Assembly (NCBI GenBank): GCA_020848435.1
Contig: JADLAC010000047.1
Coordinates: 1 to 64,000 of the forward strand
Origin: Burkholderiales bacterium
GTDB lineage: Bacteria; Pseudomonadota; Gammaproteobacteria; Burkholderiales; WYBJ01
DNA: 64,000 nucleotides
Direction of reading: 5' to 3'
Positions 1 through 8,547 of this stretch are shown piece by piece. A program made the translations under genes and the position numbers. The notes beneath the pieces were generated by a model that searched no databases, was not told where the DNA came from, and saw nothing but the letters and a program-made list of their open reading frames with translations. The first letter of the stretch is position 1; each line of letters opens with the position of its first letter.

Positions 1-124
1 CATAACGCCCGCATGCGGCGTTGCTCGGCTTGCCAATATTCCCGATATTGGTCTGCACCGAGCGCCTTGCCTGCGGGCGTTGTGGGCACAACGCATCGCG
101 CGAAATCAAGTCCGACAGGCTCCT
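1..124 (+). repeat. Structured intergenic repeat, copy 1 (tail AAGTCCGACAGGCT)
   Basis: An imperfect long inverted repeat (about 1-85) has a central perfect stem CCAATAT/ATATTGG with loop TCCCG at about 34-52. It is followed by the tail AATCAAGTCCGACAGGCTCC. A second copy, inverted, lies at 46111-46275 with the same plan: hairpin with a TCTCG loop, then the same tail ending in CTAG. The shared tail plus compensating stem changes mark a dispersed structured repeat rather than a gene. It sits directly upstream of the histidine kinase gene. The element may continue to the left of the window. Confidence 0.6.
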
Positions 125-237
125 AGCAACCGCGCAATCTCCGGCCTGGTCGCTCGTACTGGCGCTCGCGACCAACGAGGGGACCTCTGGCGATGCGCGC
201 GATCGTTGCCGCGAGCGCGCCCGCGCGACGTAACGCG

Positions 238-1929
238 ATGAATCTGCAACAGCGCCTTGTCCGGCTGCCGCCCCAGATCTGGCTCGGCTCGATGTTGCTG
301 GCGCTGCACGCCGCGCTTGCGTGGGACTTCGACAGCGCCTGGTCGCGCGCCTTTCTGCTCGCTCACGTCGGCTTGTTCCTCATCTGGCAGCCGATGTGGC
401 GCGGCGAGAACAATCTCAGCACGCGCCACCTGGCGCTGATCGTGATGATCGGCGTCGTGCTGGTCGGCTTCACCAACTGGTGGTTGATGGCAGTGTGGCT
501 CGCGGTCCTGTTCGGCTTGATCGGAGGCAACGTACCGGGCATTCGCGAGCAGCGGCACCGCCTCGCCTCGCTGCTCGCGGCGGTCTATCTCCTGGCGATG
601 TTGTTGGTCTGGGTGGTGCCGCGGTTGTTCAGCGTCCCCGAAGCCGGCAGCGCGGCGATCGACCTGCTGGTGCGCTACGGCTTGCTGCTGCTGCCGCTGC
701 TCATCATCGTCACCCGGGTCGAGCGCCTGGTCTCTGACGTGCCGCACGCGGTCGACCTGTTCTACAGCGTCATGCTGTTTCTGCTGGTGGCCGCGCTGGT
801 GCTGGGCAGCTTCATGATCAAGGAGCTCGCGAGCGCCGCGTATCCGCTCGCGCTTGCCCAGACGCTGCTGTGGATCGCCGGGCTGTTGATTGCCTTGTCA
901 TGGCTGTGGAATCCGCATGGCGGATTCTCGGGCGTCGGTCAGCTCTTGTCGCGCTACCTGCTGTCGGTCGGCTTGCCGTTCGAGCGCTGGATGCAGAACG
1001 TGGCCAACCGCGCCGAGCACGATGATCAGCCGGAGCGCTTCCTGGTGAACGCCTTGCACGACATGCTCGAATTGCCGTGGCTCTCCGGGGTGCGCTGGCA
1101 GACCCATGGCGAGGGCGGCGAGTTCGGCGAGCCGTCGAAGTTCGATGCCGAGCTGAGCTACCGCGAGCTGACCTTGACGTTCTACACCCGCTGGTCGCTC
1201 TCGCCCGCATTGCTCCTGCACCTGAAGCTGCTGACCCGGCTGCTCGCGCACTTCTACGACGCCAAGCGGCGCGAGCAACAGCAGCGCTTGAGCGCCTATA
1301 CCCAAGCGATCCACGAGACGGGCGCCCGGCTCACGCACGACGTGAAGAATCTCTTGCAGTCGCTCACCTCGCTGTGCGCCGCCGCCGAGGCGAGCGGCCC
1401 CGAACGCGCTACCGAGCTGCAGGCGCTGATCAACCGGCAGTTGCCGCAAATCACCCAACGCTTGCAAGCGACGCTGGACAAGCTGCGCGCCCCGGGCAAG
1501 CCCGATGCGATCGCGATGGTCAAGGCGAAGCAGTGGTGGGAAGCCCTCAAGGCGCGCTACGCGCGCAGCGACGTCGTCTGCACCGCGGGCGAGATCGCCG
1601 AGCAGGCGAGCCTGCCGGCCGATTTGTTCGACAGCGTCGCGGACAACCTGATCCAGAACGCGCTCAGCAAGGGGCGCGGCGAGCGTGACTTCCGGGTCGA
1701 GGTCTATTTCGCCTGTGTCGAGACGCCGCGCCTGCGGGTCACCGACGCCGGCGTCCCCGTGCCGCCGGCGGTCGCGCGTAACCTGTTCGCCGCGCCGGTG
1801 CCCTCGCAGACCGGCTTGGGCATCGGGCTGTACCAGGCGGCCAAGCAAGCCGCTCAGCACGGCTATCGGCTGGCGCTCGCGAGCAACGAGCCCGGCCAAG
1901 TGCGCTTCGAGCTGGCGCAGCGGGGCTGA
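238..1929 (+). CDS. Membrane sensor histidine kinase, PrsK-like
   Basis: Inner-membrane sensor kinase of about 563 residues. The N-terminal half has seven or more hydrophobic segments, followed by a GAF-like linker and a kinase core. The H-box reads THDVKNLLQS with the likely phospho-acceptor His at residue 367. The N-box is DNLIQNALS (Asn 474) and the G2 box is GLGIGL (about 526). The HDxKN form resembles PrsK of PEP-CTERM/exosortase systems. The G1 box reads DAGVPVPP and lacks the second glycine of DxGxG. No regulator is adjacent on this strand; the nearest is the PrsR-like regulator at the far end of the msh operon that converges on this gene, so pairing with it is an inference. An in-frame ATG at 193 would add 15 residues; 238 was chosen because the hydrophobic sequence begins there. 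Confidence 0.8.
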   Translation: MNLQQRLVRLPPQIWLGSMLLALHAALAWDFDSAWSRAFLLAHVGLFLIWQPMWRGENNLSTRHLALIVMIGVVLVGFTNWWLMAVWLAVLFGLIGGNVPGIREQRHRLASLLAAVYLLAMLLVWVVPRLFSVPEAGSAAIDLLVRYGLLLLPLLIIVTRVERLVSDVPHAVDLFYSVMLFLLVAALVLGSFMIKELASAAYPLALAQTLLWIAGLLIALSWLWNPHGGFSGVGQLLSRYLLSVGLPFERWMQNVANRAEHDDQPERFLVNALHDMLELPWLSGVRWQTHGEGGEFGEPSKFDAELSYRELTLTFYTRWSLSPALLLHLKLLTRLLAHFYDAKRREQQQRLSAYTQAIHETGARLTHDVKNLLQSLTSLCAAAEASGPERATELQALINRQLPQITQRLQATLDKLRAPGKPDAIAMVKAKQWWEALKARYARSDVVCTAGEIAEQASLPADLFDSVADNLIQNALSKGRGERDFRVEVYFACVETPRLRVTDAGVPVPPAVARNLFAAPVPSQTGLGIGLYQAAKQAAQHGYRLALASNEPGQVRFELAQRG

Positions 1930-2166
1930 GAACGCGGATGGTGGCCATGCGGCGGCTATCCGTAAGTCCAACTGTGGAAGTCGGGTGAGAAGCGCGGCAG
2001 CGAAGCGCCGACGGCCGCCAACGCCGCCGAGTCGGCATGGCACAGGAATACCCCTGCCTGCTCGCAGCACGCGATGTGGACACGGGGGTTCCTGCACCGC
2101 GCCCACGGCAGTGAACCACCGGCAGCAGATGATCGCCGCCGTCCCGGGCGAAGGCGCGCGTTCTAC

Positions 2167-2964
2167 CTAGGGCAGCCTGCCCGCCGCGACCAGGCGCTGC
2201 TTGAGCACGTGCGGCGAAAGCCAGGCGACGATATCGTCGAATTCACCGGCGGTGCTGGTCGACGGGCTCGGCGCACGGCTGACGAAGGTGTCGTTGTCGT
2301 CGCCGTTGGCGATTTCGTTGGCGCTGATCGCGGCGCAGCCGATCACCGCGGCGCAGCCGGGCGGCAGCGTGAGTGCATTGGTCGACGCGTTGATCGCACC
2401 CCAGCCGTTGGGGCCGTGCGAGAGCACCAGGGCGACGATGGCGTTGGTCGAAGGGGGCACTTCCGTGATCGCTTCGCCGGCGACGCACGCAGCGCTCGCG
2501 CACGCGCGCAGCGTGGCCGGCGTGCTGAACGTGAAGGCCGTGACGTGGTGGGCGAACGCGGGCGAAACGCGATAACGGTAACGATTGCCCCAGGGATCGA
2601 TCGCGGGCAGCCCCAAGGTCACCCACGGCACGTTGCCCTCCGCGCGCACGCAGGTGCCGCCCGCATCGACATCCTCGATGCCGTCGTTCGCCGTGCCGGC
2701 CCCGGCCGCGACCGTCTTGTCGGGACAGGGCAGGCTCACCGAGGCCTGCGCCAAGGCATAGCCGATCAAGGCTTCCTTGATCTCGTCGAGCTGGCGGCGG
2801 GTGTCGATCGTCTGGCGCTGCTCGACCTGGGTGGATAGCGGCACCAGGATGCTGCCGAGAATGAGCGCCATGACGAACACGACCACGGCCATCTCGATCA
2901 AGGTGAAGCCCGCCGCGCGGCGCGGGGTGATGGGTAGGTAGCGGTGGCGAAGCGCGCCGATCAT
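2167..2964 (-). CDS. Prepilin-like protein (GFTLIE class III signal), end of msh operon
   Basis: About 265 residues. The N-terminus carries a prepilin peptidase site, RRAAG|FTLIEM, with Glu at +5 and a hydrophobic helix (VVVFVMALILGSILV), as in type IV pilins and pseudopilins. The globular part is unusually long. It contains EALIGYA, LPCPD, a DG/DVDAGG loop, VPWVTLGLP and GNRYRYRVS; the same blocks occur in the same order in the upstream gene (2987-4396), so the two are paralogues. ATG 2964 is the only start giving a normal short leader; a longer reading frame upstream has no pilin leader. It is the last gene of the operon, 22 bp after its paralogue. Role inferred: minor or alternative pilin of the MSHA-like filament. 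It does not resemble mshA in length. Confidence 0.75.
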   Translation of the reverse strand: MIGALRHRYLPITPRRAAGFTLIEMAVVVFVMALILGSILVPLSTQVEQRQTIDTRRQLDEIKEALIGYALAQASVSLPCPDKTVAAGAGTANDGIEDVDAGGTCVRAEGNVPWVTLGLPAIDPWGNRYRYRVSPAFAHHVTAFTFSTPATLRACASAACVAGEAITEVPPSTNAIVALVLSHGPNGWGAINASTNALTLPPGCAAVIGCAAISANEIANGDDNDTFVSRAPSPSTSTAGEFDDIVAWLSPHVLKQRLVAAGRLP

Positions 2965-2986
2965 CCGAGGCCCGCTGGCGGTTGGG

Positions 2987-4396
2987 TCATGGGCGGAATA
3001 TGGCGGCGTCGTTGAAGCTCGCCGTCGTGAGCCGTGTTTCGTGCACATCCGCGGTCGGCGTGCTGAAGTCGTTCTCGCCTTCGAGATAATTGCGCGGATT
3101 CGCGCGCTCGCCCGGCATCGCGCGTGGCTGGCCGCCACCCACGCTCGGCAAGCGCTTGCCGCCCACCACGAGGAAATAATTGCGGTTCAGCATGTTCGCG
3201 CTCGGCGTCAGCACGGTGAGACAATTGCCCGCGCACGTCGGCGTGATCGCGGTCGAGCCGGGCTTGAACGCATCCGCGAGCGCGTAGAAGACGTACAGCT
3301 TCCAGTTGGTCCACCAGTCGTATCCCAAGCCGAGCGCGCACGGCAGGCCGGGCCAGGTGTCTTCCATCGCAGCGCCGCTGTCGTCGCGGCTGTTCTTGAA
3401 GAGCTGATCGGGGTTGGCGCTGCCGATGATGCCGTCGGGCAGGCGGCCGGTGCGATTGCCGCTGGGATCGGCATAGCGATTGTTGAGCGCGCTCTCGCTC
3501 GTATCGGCGGCCCAGGGGTAGCGCAAGTTGTTCGCCGGGCGTGCCGCGTATTGATCGAGACAGCGGCCGGCCTCGCGCACCACGCGCTTCTCCAGCACCG
3601 GCATCAGGTCCTGGTAGGTCAGAACCGCGATGCGATCGTTCAGCACCACATCGCCCGTGACCGAGCGCACGGGACCGCTGATGAAACCGTTGTCGAGGTC
3701 GTGGTCGATGAAGTTGGCGTTGTCTTCGCTGAATGCCGTATCGAGATAATTCACCGGATTGGTGGCGCCGGCGGGGCTTCGATCCTGCGCCGCGCCGTCC
3801 TGGCGCGTGAGCCCTGCGCCCGGCGCGATCACCAGCGCGATGGCGGCGTTGTAGTTGAACTCGGTCGCCGTCGCGACCACGCGCGCGCGGCCGTCGTGCA
3901 CCACGAGGTTGGCTCGATCCCGTACCGTAATCGAGCCTGTGCTGTCGCTGTTGAGGCAACCGCCGTCCGCCGGATTTACGCATGCGGTGCGGGGATTGTT
4001 CTTGAATCCCACCGAAACGGCGTACCAGAGGCGTTCGCCGTCGCCGTCGCGCAGATCGGGCAATCCCAGCGTGCGCCAGGGCAAACGGCCGAGCCGGGTG
4101 GCTTCGCCGGCGCAGGGCGGATCGGCGTCGCCGTCGTTGTTCACGTCCGGACAGGGCAGGTCGCCGAGCCGTTCGGGCCCGGTCAGGGGCACGCCTGCCG
4201 CATAGCCGATCAGCGCCGCCTTGGCCTGCGCGAGCGCCGCTTCGGTGGTGCGCTGGCGCTCGGCATCGGTGTCGCTGCCGCGCGCCAGTGCGAGCAGCGC
4301 CGAGACGCCGATCAGGGCGAACAGCACCACCGCGACAATGAGCGCCACGCCGCGTTGAGCGCGAACGCTCGGACGCCCGCGCGCTCGGGTGCTCAT
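2987..4396 (-). CDS. Large atypical prepilin-like protein with calcium-loop-like motif
   Basis: 469 residues, far longer than ordinary pilins. A short basic leader ends RAQRG|VALIVAVVLFALIG, so it has the cleavage glycine and hydrophobic stem but no Glu at +5, as in some minor pilins (PilX/GspK-like). Residues after the stem contain AKAALIGYA, LPCPD, then DVNNDGDAD, which fits a DxNxDGxxD calcium-binding loop, then LPWRTLGLP. These blocks match the downstream paralogue. The remaining 350 residues carry several Cys and are not recognised. It overlaps the mshK-like stop by ATGA, so translation is probably coupled. Candidate tip or adhesive minor pilin; that function is inferred. Confidence 0.75.
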   Translation of the reverse strand: MSTRARGRPSVRAQRGVALIVAVVLFALIGVSALLALARGSDTDAERQRTTEAALAQAKAALIGYAAGVPLTGPERLGDLPCPDVNNDGDADPPCAGEATRLGRLPWRTLGLPDLRDGDGERLWYAVSVGFKNNPRTACVNPADGGCLNSDSTGSITVRDRANLVVHDGRARVVATATEFNYNAAIALVIAPGAGLTRQDGAAQDRSPAGATNPVNYLDTAFSEDNANFIDHDLDNGFISGPVRSVTGDVVLNDRIAVLTYQDLMPVLEKRVVREAGRCLDQYAARPANNLRYPWAADTSESALNNRYADPSGNRTGRLPDGIIGSANPDQLFKNSRDDSGAAMEDTWPGLPCALGLGYDWWTNWKLYVFYALADAFKPGSTAITPTCAGNCLTVLTPSANMLNRNYFLVVGGKRLPSVGGGQPRAMPGERANPRNYLEGENDFSTPTADVHETRLTTASFNDAAIFRP

Positions 4397-5115
4397 TGCG
4401 CGCCAGATTGCGCCGCCGGCTCGGCGCCCGCGGGCGCGGCGGCACGCTCGGCGGCAGGCGGATCGATTTCACGCAGCAGATCGCGCAACAATTCGCGCTC
4501 GCGGCTGGCGCGGCGCGGCGGGCGCGAGGCGGCGTCGTCGGCCGCGCTGGAGCGCGGCGCCGCGGCCGGTGCGGGTGGGGGCGGTGCGCGGTAGCCTTCC
4601 TGGATGCGTCCGGAATTGACCTCGAGCTGCTGCCCCACTTTGAGATCCACCACGCGCCCGGTTTGCGGCACGCGCACGGTCACGTCCGCGGGCGATGCCG
4701 TGCGCGCCGCCGGCGCGACCACGATGCCCTGCTCCGATTGGGCGCCGCGCACCGGCTTGCGGTTGAGCCACACCGTCGTTGCGCCATCGCTGCGACGAAC
4801 CACCCCATTCAAGGTCACGTATTCCGGGGCGGGCGCGGCCGGAGGCGCCGGCTTCTCGGCCGGCTTGGCGGCCGTCGCGACGGCCGGGGCCTGCGGGCGC
4901 CGGCGCATATCGTCGAGCGCGGCGCGCTCCGCCGGGGTGAAGAAAAGTCGCCCGAGCTGCGGGGCAGGCAGCGATTGCGGCGGCTGAGCGGCGCCCGGCG
5001 CGCCAGCCGCCGGAGGCGCCGGCGCTGGCGCGGGGAGCACAGGCGCCTGCGCGGCCTGCGCGAGCGCACCGGCCAAGCAAGCGGCGAGGAGCCCCAGCAG
5101 GGAAGCGGCGCTCAT
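4393..5115 (-). CDS. mshK: MshK/PilP-like pilus assembly protein
   Basis: About 240 residues. A signal-peptide-like start (MSAASLLGLLAACLAGALA) is followed by a Pro/Ala-rich linker and a small beta domain. That domain includes YVTLNGVVRRSDGATTVWLN and VVDLKVGQQLEVNSGRIQEGY, which resembles MshK. The C-terminus is basic and low in complexity. In MSHA systems this periplasmic protein links the inner-membrane MshIJ complex to the secretin. It overlaps the mshJ stop by 4 bp (ATGA) and is overlapped by the next gene in the same way. The call rests on operon position and the beta-domain pattern. Confidence 0.7.
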   Translation of the reverse strand: MSAASLLGLLAACLAGALAQAAQAPVLPAPAPAPPAAGAPGAAQPPQSLPAPQLGRLFFTPAERAALDDMRRRPQAPAVATAAKPAEKPAPPAAPAPEYVTLNGVVRRSDGATTVWLNRKPVRGAQSEQGIVVAPAARTASPADVTVRVPQTGRVVDLKVGQQLEVNSGRIQEGYRAPPPPAPAAAPRSSAADDAASRPPRRASRERELLRDLLREIDPPAAERAAAPAGAEPAAQSGAQ

Positions 5116-5729
5116 GGCTTGCGCTCCAGGGTTTCCGGATTGATCGTGATCCATGCCAGCTCGCACTCCGCGCGCAAGTTGGGTTGAGCGCTGAACACGC
5201 CCTCGGCGGCCGTGGCGCGCTCGAGCACGCACTCGTTCACATCGAAAGCACCCGCGTTGTGCTGCTCGAGCAGGCGGAAGAACCGCATCAGCTCGCCCTC
5301 GTGCGCGAGCCGCAAGCTCAGCTTCATGACCGATTGCGCCATGCCGAGCCGGGCTGCGTTGAGCTCTTGCGCATACGGATAGGGCTGCTGCGTGCTCACC
5401 TGGTATTCGGCGCCGAACAGGCGCGCCTGCTCGTTGGCGATGCGCAACGCATCGAGCCAGTTGATGCGTTGCTCCGGGCCGATGAGTCCGCGCGCGCGCA
5501 GCTCCTGGTAGGGCCCGAGGAAGCGCACGATCAGATCGCGCTCGTCGCCTGAGCGCTGGAAGCGGTTGCGGGCCTCCTTAAGCTGCGCTTCCTGTCCCGC
5601 CAGGGTGAGCGCGTTTTTCGCGATTTCGGCGCGCGTCCAGTACACCATGCCGGTCCCCGCGATGACGACCAGGGCCAGCAGAGCGAGCGGCGCCTTGAGC
5701 GAATCCAGGTAGCGGCTGCTGAACTTCAT
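5112..5729 (-). CDS. mshJ: MshJ/PilO-like inner-membrane protein
   Basis: 205 residues. One N-terminal transmembrane helix (about residues 15-32) is followed by a coiled-coil stretch rich in Glu, Gln and Arg (about 38-60). The C-terminal periplasmic domain has the alpha/beta rhythm of PilO/GspM. It is expected to pair with the MshI-like protein in the inner-membrane alignment subcomplex. Its ATG lies inside the mshI stop (ATGA overlap), which supports translational coupling. Sequence in this family is poorly conserved, so position in the operon carries much of the call. Confidence 0.75.
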   Translation of the reverse strand: MKFSSRYLDSLKAPLALLALVVIAGTGMVYWTRAEIAKNALTLAGQEAQLKEARNRFQRSGDERDLIVRFLGPYQELRARGLIGPEQRINWLDALRIANEQARLFGAEYQVSTQQPYPYAQELNAARLGMAQSVMKLSLRLAHEGELMRFFRLLEQHNAGAFDVNECVLERATAAEGVFSAQPNLRAECELAWITINPETLERKP

Positions 5730-7285
5730 AGCGTCGGCTTGAAGACCAGGTTCATCTTGAACGGCGCGCTGGTCGCGCGGGTGGCGCTTTCGGCGGTCGA
5801 TCCCGACAGCGCCATGTTCGGACTGACGTTGAGCGGCAGCGCTACGATCTTCACGTCGGCAACCGCCGGGTCCTGCTCGAGTGCCCGTGCGAAGCTCGAT
5901 ATCGCATCGAGCGCGGCGCGGTAGTCGCCGCGGAACGGACGGATTTCGGCTTCGATGAACGCCGACTGCCGCCTCCCGCGCGGCATGCCGGGAGCCGTTG
6001 CCCCGGCATCGGGGCGCGCTGCGGCGCCGTCGCTGTCGAAATCGCGCGTGCCGTACTTCCAGCCGAAGCTCTTGAGATAGACGTTCGGGTATTGCTCCAG
6101 CGCCCGGCCCACGACCATCATCGCCGGTTCGGGCGTGCGCTTGATGGACTTCAGCCGCTCGGCGGTGTGCACCGCCAGGACCATGTTGTCCGCGGTGGTG
6201 GGCGAGGCCGGGAAGCGCCGCGTCACTTCCTGGTAGCGGCGCTGATAGTCCGCCGCTTGGTTCACGGCATGCGCCTGCTCCGAGCGCAGCTCGTAAATCT
6301 GGTAGGCGTTCATCGCCACCCAGGCAAGCGAGACGATGCCGGCGACCGCGGCGCTGGCGTACAGCGCCCGGCGGAGCTGGTAGATCTGGAAGCGCTCGGT
6401 GACGGGCTCGGGCGCGAGATTGCCCTGGGGCGGCTGCAGCCCCAGGAAATGCAGGTAAAGCGCATCCGGCACGTCGCTCACGATCGCTGTCCCGACACCG
6501 GTGCGGGAAGCGATCTCGTTCGCGCCGAGCAGGCTCGCCTGGGCGTTGGAAATCTCCCGCGCGACCGAGTGCTCGAGCCCGGACAAGTTGCCGTCGCGAT
6601 CGAGCACCACCACCGCCAGGTGCTCGTCCAGGCTCATGACGCGCAGCGCGTGCAAGTACAGCCGCGTGTTGGCGATTTCCTCGGTATAGGCCGCGACCCG
6701 GCCGCGCGTGTCGACACTCTCGACCCGGGTCAGGCGGCTGATGCGCAGCTTGCCGTGGCGGAAGAAGCTCAAGCGCAAGCCCGAGGTATGGTGCGCGACC
6801 AGCAGCAGGTTGGCAACGCCGGGCGAGAGCTTTTGCGCGAGCGGCTCCGCGACGACGGGCAGCAGGTACACGCCTGCGACCGGCAAGTCATGCGCGCGAA
6901 TCTGGCCGATCCAGCCTTCGACCAGGTCGGGATTGGTGAGCGCGAAGAACAGGTACTGATCGTCGCGCCGCTTGCCCGAATCACGGCCTTGCAGCACGGC
7001 CGCGCAGTACGGCGTATTGCGGTAAAGCTGGCGCAGGCGCCGGTCGAGCAGCTCGCCGCGATCGCGCCCGCTCGCGTGCGGCAGCATTTCGAAGCGGTAG
7101 TCCTCCTCCACCACGTCGACCATCACCTGTACGGGGATATTGTGGAATTGCGCGAGGAAGCGATCGAACGCTTCGCTGCCCTGGGCGTCGTTGCGGAATA
7201 CCTGGCAGCGGCCGAGCTTGCCGTTACGCGACAAGCCCACGCTCGCCTGGCCGGCGGAAATGCAGACGAGTAGTTTCTCGGCCAT
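5726..7285 (-). CDS. mshI: MshI-like pilus assembly protein (PilM-PilN fusion type)
   Basis: 519 residues. The first ~290 residues have an actin-like PilM fold pattern (start MAEKLLVCISAGQASVGLSR). A single transmembrane helix lies at about 325-345 (ASAAVAGIVSLAWVAMNAYQ), and a periplasmic PilN-like part follows. MshI combines what PilM and PilN do in type IVa pili: it couples cytoplasmic ATPase motion to the periplasmic MshJ/K proteins. An AAGGTG ribosome site sits 8 nt before the ATG. The C-terminal third includes a Pro/Gly/Arg-rich insertion around PGMPRGRRQSA. Confidence 0.8.
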   Translation of the reverse strand: MAEKLLVCISAGQASVGLSRNGKLGRCQVFRNDAQGSEAFDRFLAQFHNIPVQVMVDVVEEDYRFEMLPHASGRDRGELLDRRLRQLYRNTPYCAAVLQGRDSGKRRDDQYLFFALTNPDLVEGWIGQIRAHDLPVAGVYLLPVVAEPLAQKLSPGVANLLLVAHHTSGLRLSFFRHGKLRISRLTRVESVDTRGRVAAYTEEIANTRLYLHALRVMSLDEHLAVVVLDRDGNLSGLEHSVAREISNAQASLLGANEIASRTGVGTAIVSDVPDALYLHFLGLQPPQGNLAPEPVTERFQIYQLRRALYASAAVAGIVSLAWVAMNAYQIYELRSEQAHAVNQAADYQRRYQEVTRRFPASPTTADNMVLAVHTAERLKSIKRTPEPAMMVVGRALEQYPNVYLKSFGWKYGTRDFDSDGAAARPDAGATAPGMPRGRRQSAFIEAEIRPFRGDYRAALDAISSFARALEQDPAVADVKIVALPLNVSPNMALSGSTAESATRATSAPFKMNLVFKPTL

Positions 7286-7322
7286 GCCGGTTACACCTTG
7301 CTCGTGGGGCTGCGGGAATCGC

Positions 7323-8528
7323 TCATACCTTCAACTTGCCGAGGATATCGTACACCGGCGCCAGCACCGCCCATAGGATGAACGCCAGTACGAGGCCGAG
7401 CGCCATGGTGAGCGCCGGCTCGATGAACTTCATCGCCTTGTCGACCGATTCGCGCACGTCGCGGCCATAGAAGTAGTTGACGTTCATGAGGGCCGTGTCC
7501 AGCGCGCCGGTCGCCTCTCCCAGGCGCAGCATGCGCACCACCAGCGCGGGAAAGATCCCGATGTTCTGGAACGCTTCGGCCAGGCTGTCGCCCGCGGTGA
7601 TCTGCTGCGTCGCGCGGCGCAGGCCGTCGGCGACCACCCGGTTGCCGACGATTTCCTCGCTGTTGCGCAACGCGTCGAGCACCGTGATGCCGGAGCGGTA
7701 CATCATGGCGAAGAAGCTGGTGAAGCGGGCGAGGATGATCTTTTGCAGGATGGGACCGGTGAGCGGAATGCGCAGCTTGGCGTAGTCCCACAGGTAGCGC
7801 GCTTTCTCGCTTTGACGGACCCACCAGGCCAGCGCGGCGGCGAGCACGACCGGCAGCCCGAAGATCAATGGCCACCATGTGCGCAAACCGTCGGAGAAAA
7901 ACGTCAGCATGCGGGTCTGGATCGGTATCTCGACGCGCATGGTCTTGATGAGCTGCGTGATCTGCGGCACCAGCCACATGAGCAGAAACAGCACGACGGC
8001 GCTTACCACCAGCAGCACCAGCGACGGATAGATCATGAGCCGCTTGGTCATCGAGGCGAGCTCGTCCTGCCAGCGCAGCGATGCGCTCAGGTTCTCGAAC
8101 ACTTCGGGCAGCGTGCCGGCAAGCTCGCCGGCGCGCACCAGGCTGACGAATACCGGCGAAAACACTTCCGGATGGGCGGCCAAGCACTGCGAGAGCACCT
8201 TGCCGCCTTCCATGTCCTCGATCACGGTGGTGAGGATTTCGCGAAAGCGCGGGTTTTCCATTCCGTCGCGCAAGTCGCGCAGGCCGTCGATGAGCGGTAT
8301 GCCGGCGCGCGAGATCTGCTCGACGTCGATGCAAAAGGTGATGAGGTCGACGCGCGACACGCGCCCGCGGCTCCCCCGAAAGGCCCCTTTGTCCTGGACG
8401 CGATAAGTGATGAGGTCAAGCCCCATGCGCCGCAGGCGCAGCTCCAGGTCGACTTCGTTGGCGGCATCCAGGGCGCCGCGGGCGGGCCGGCCCTGCTTGT
8501 CGACGGCTTTATAGACGAATGCGGACAT
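7323..8528 (-). CDS. mshG: MshG/PilC-like inner-membrane platform protein
   Basis: 401 residues, normal for GspF/PilC. It has two T2SSF-type helical domains: the first begins ISRAGIPLIDGL, and the second contains FTSFFAMMYRSGITVLDAL. Three hydrophobic segments include LVLLVVSAVVLFLLMWLVPQ and the C-terminal LTMALGLVLAFILWAVLAPVY. It forms the rotor or platform under the pilus, moved by the MshE ATPase encoded 19 bp upstream. It ends 37 bp before mshI. Confidence 0.9.
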   Translation of the reverse strand: MSAFVYKAVDKQGRPARGALDAANEVDLELRLRRMGLDLITYRVQDKGAFRGSRGRVSRVDLITFCIDVEQISRAGIPLIDGLRDLRDGMENPRFREILTTVIEDMEGGKVLSQCLAAHPEVFSPVFVSLVRAGELAGTLPEVFENLSASLRWQDELASMTKRLMIYPSLVLLVVSAVVLFLLMWLVPQITQLIKTMRVEIPIQTRMLTFFSDGLRTWWPLIFGLPVVLAAALAWWVRQSEKARYLWDYAKLRIPLTGPILQKIILARFTSFFAMMYRSGITVLDALRNSEEIVGNRVVADGLRRATQQITAGDSLAEAFQNIGIFPALVVRMLRLGEATGALDTALMNVNYFYGRDVRESVDKAMKFIEPALTMALGLVLAFILWAVLAPVYDILGKLKV

Positions 8529-8547
8529 GGCGCGGCGGCGCTTCGCT

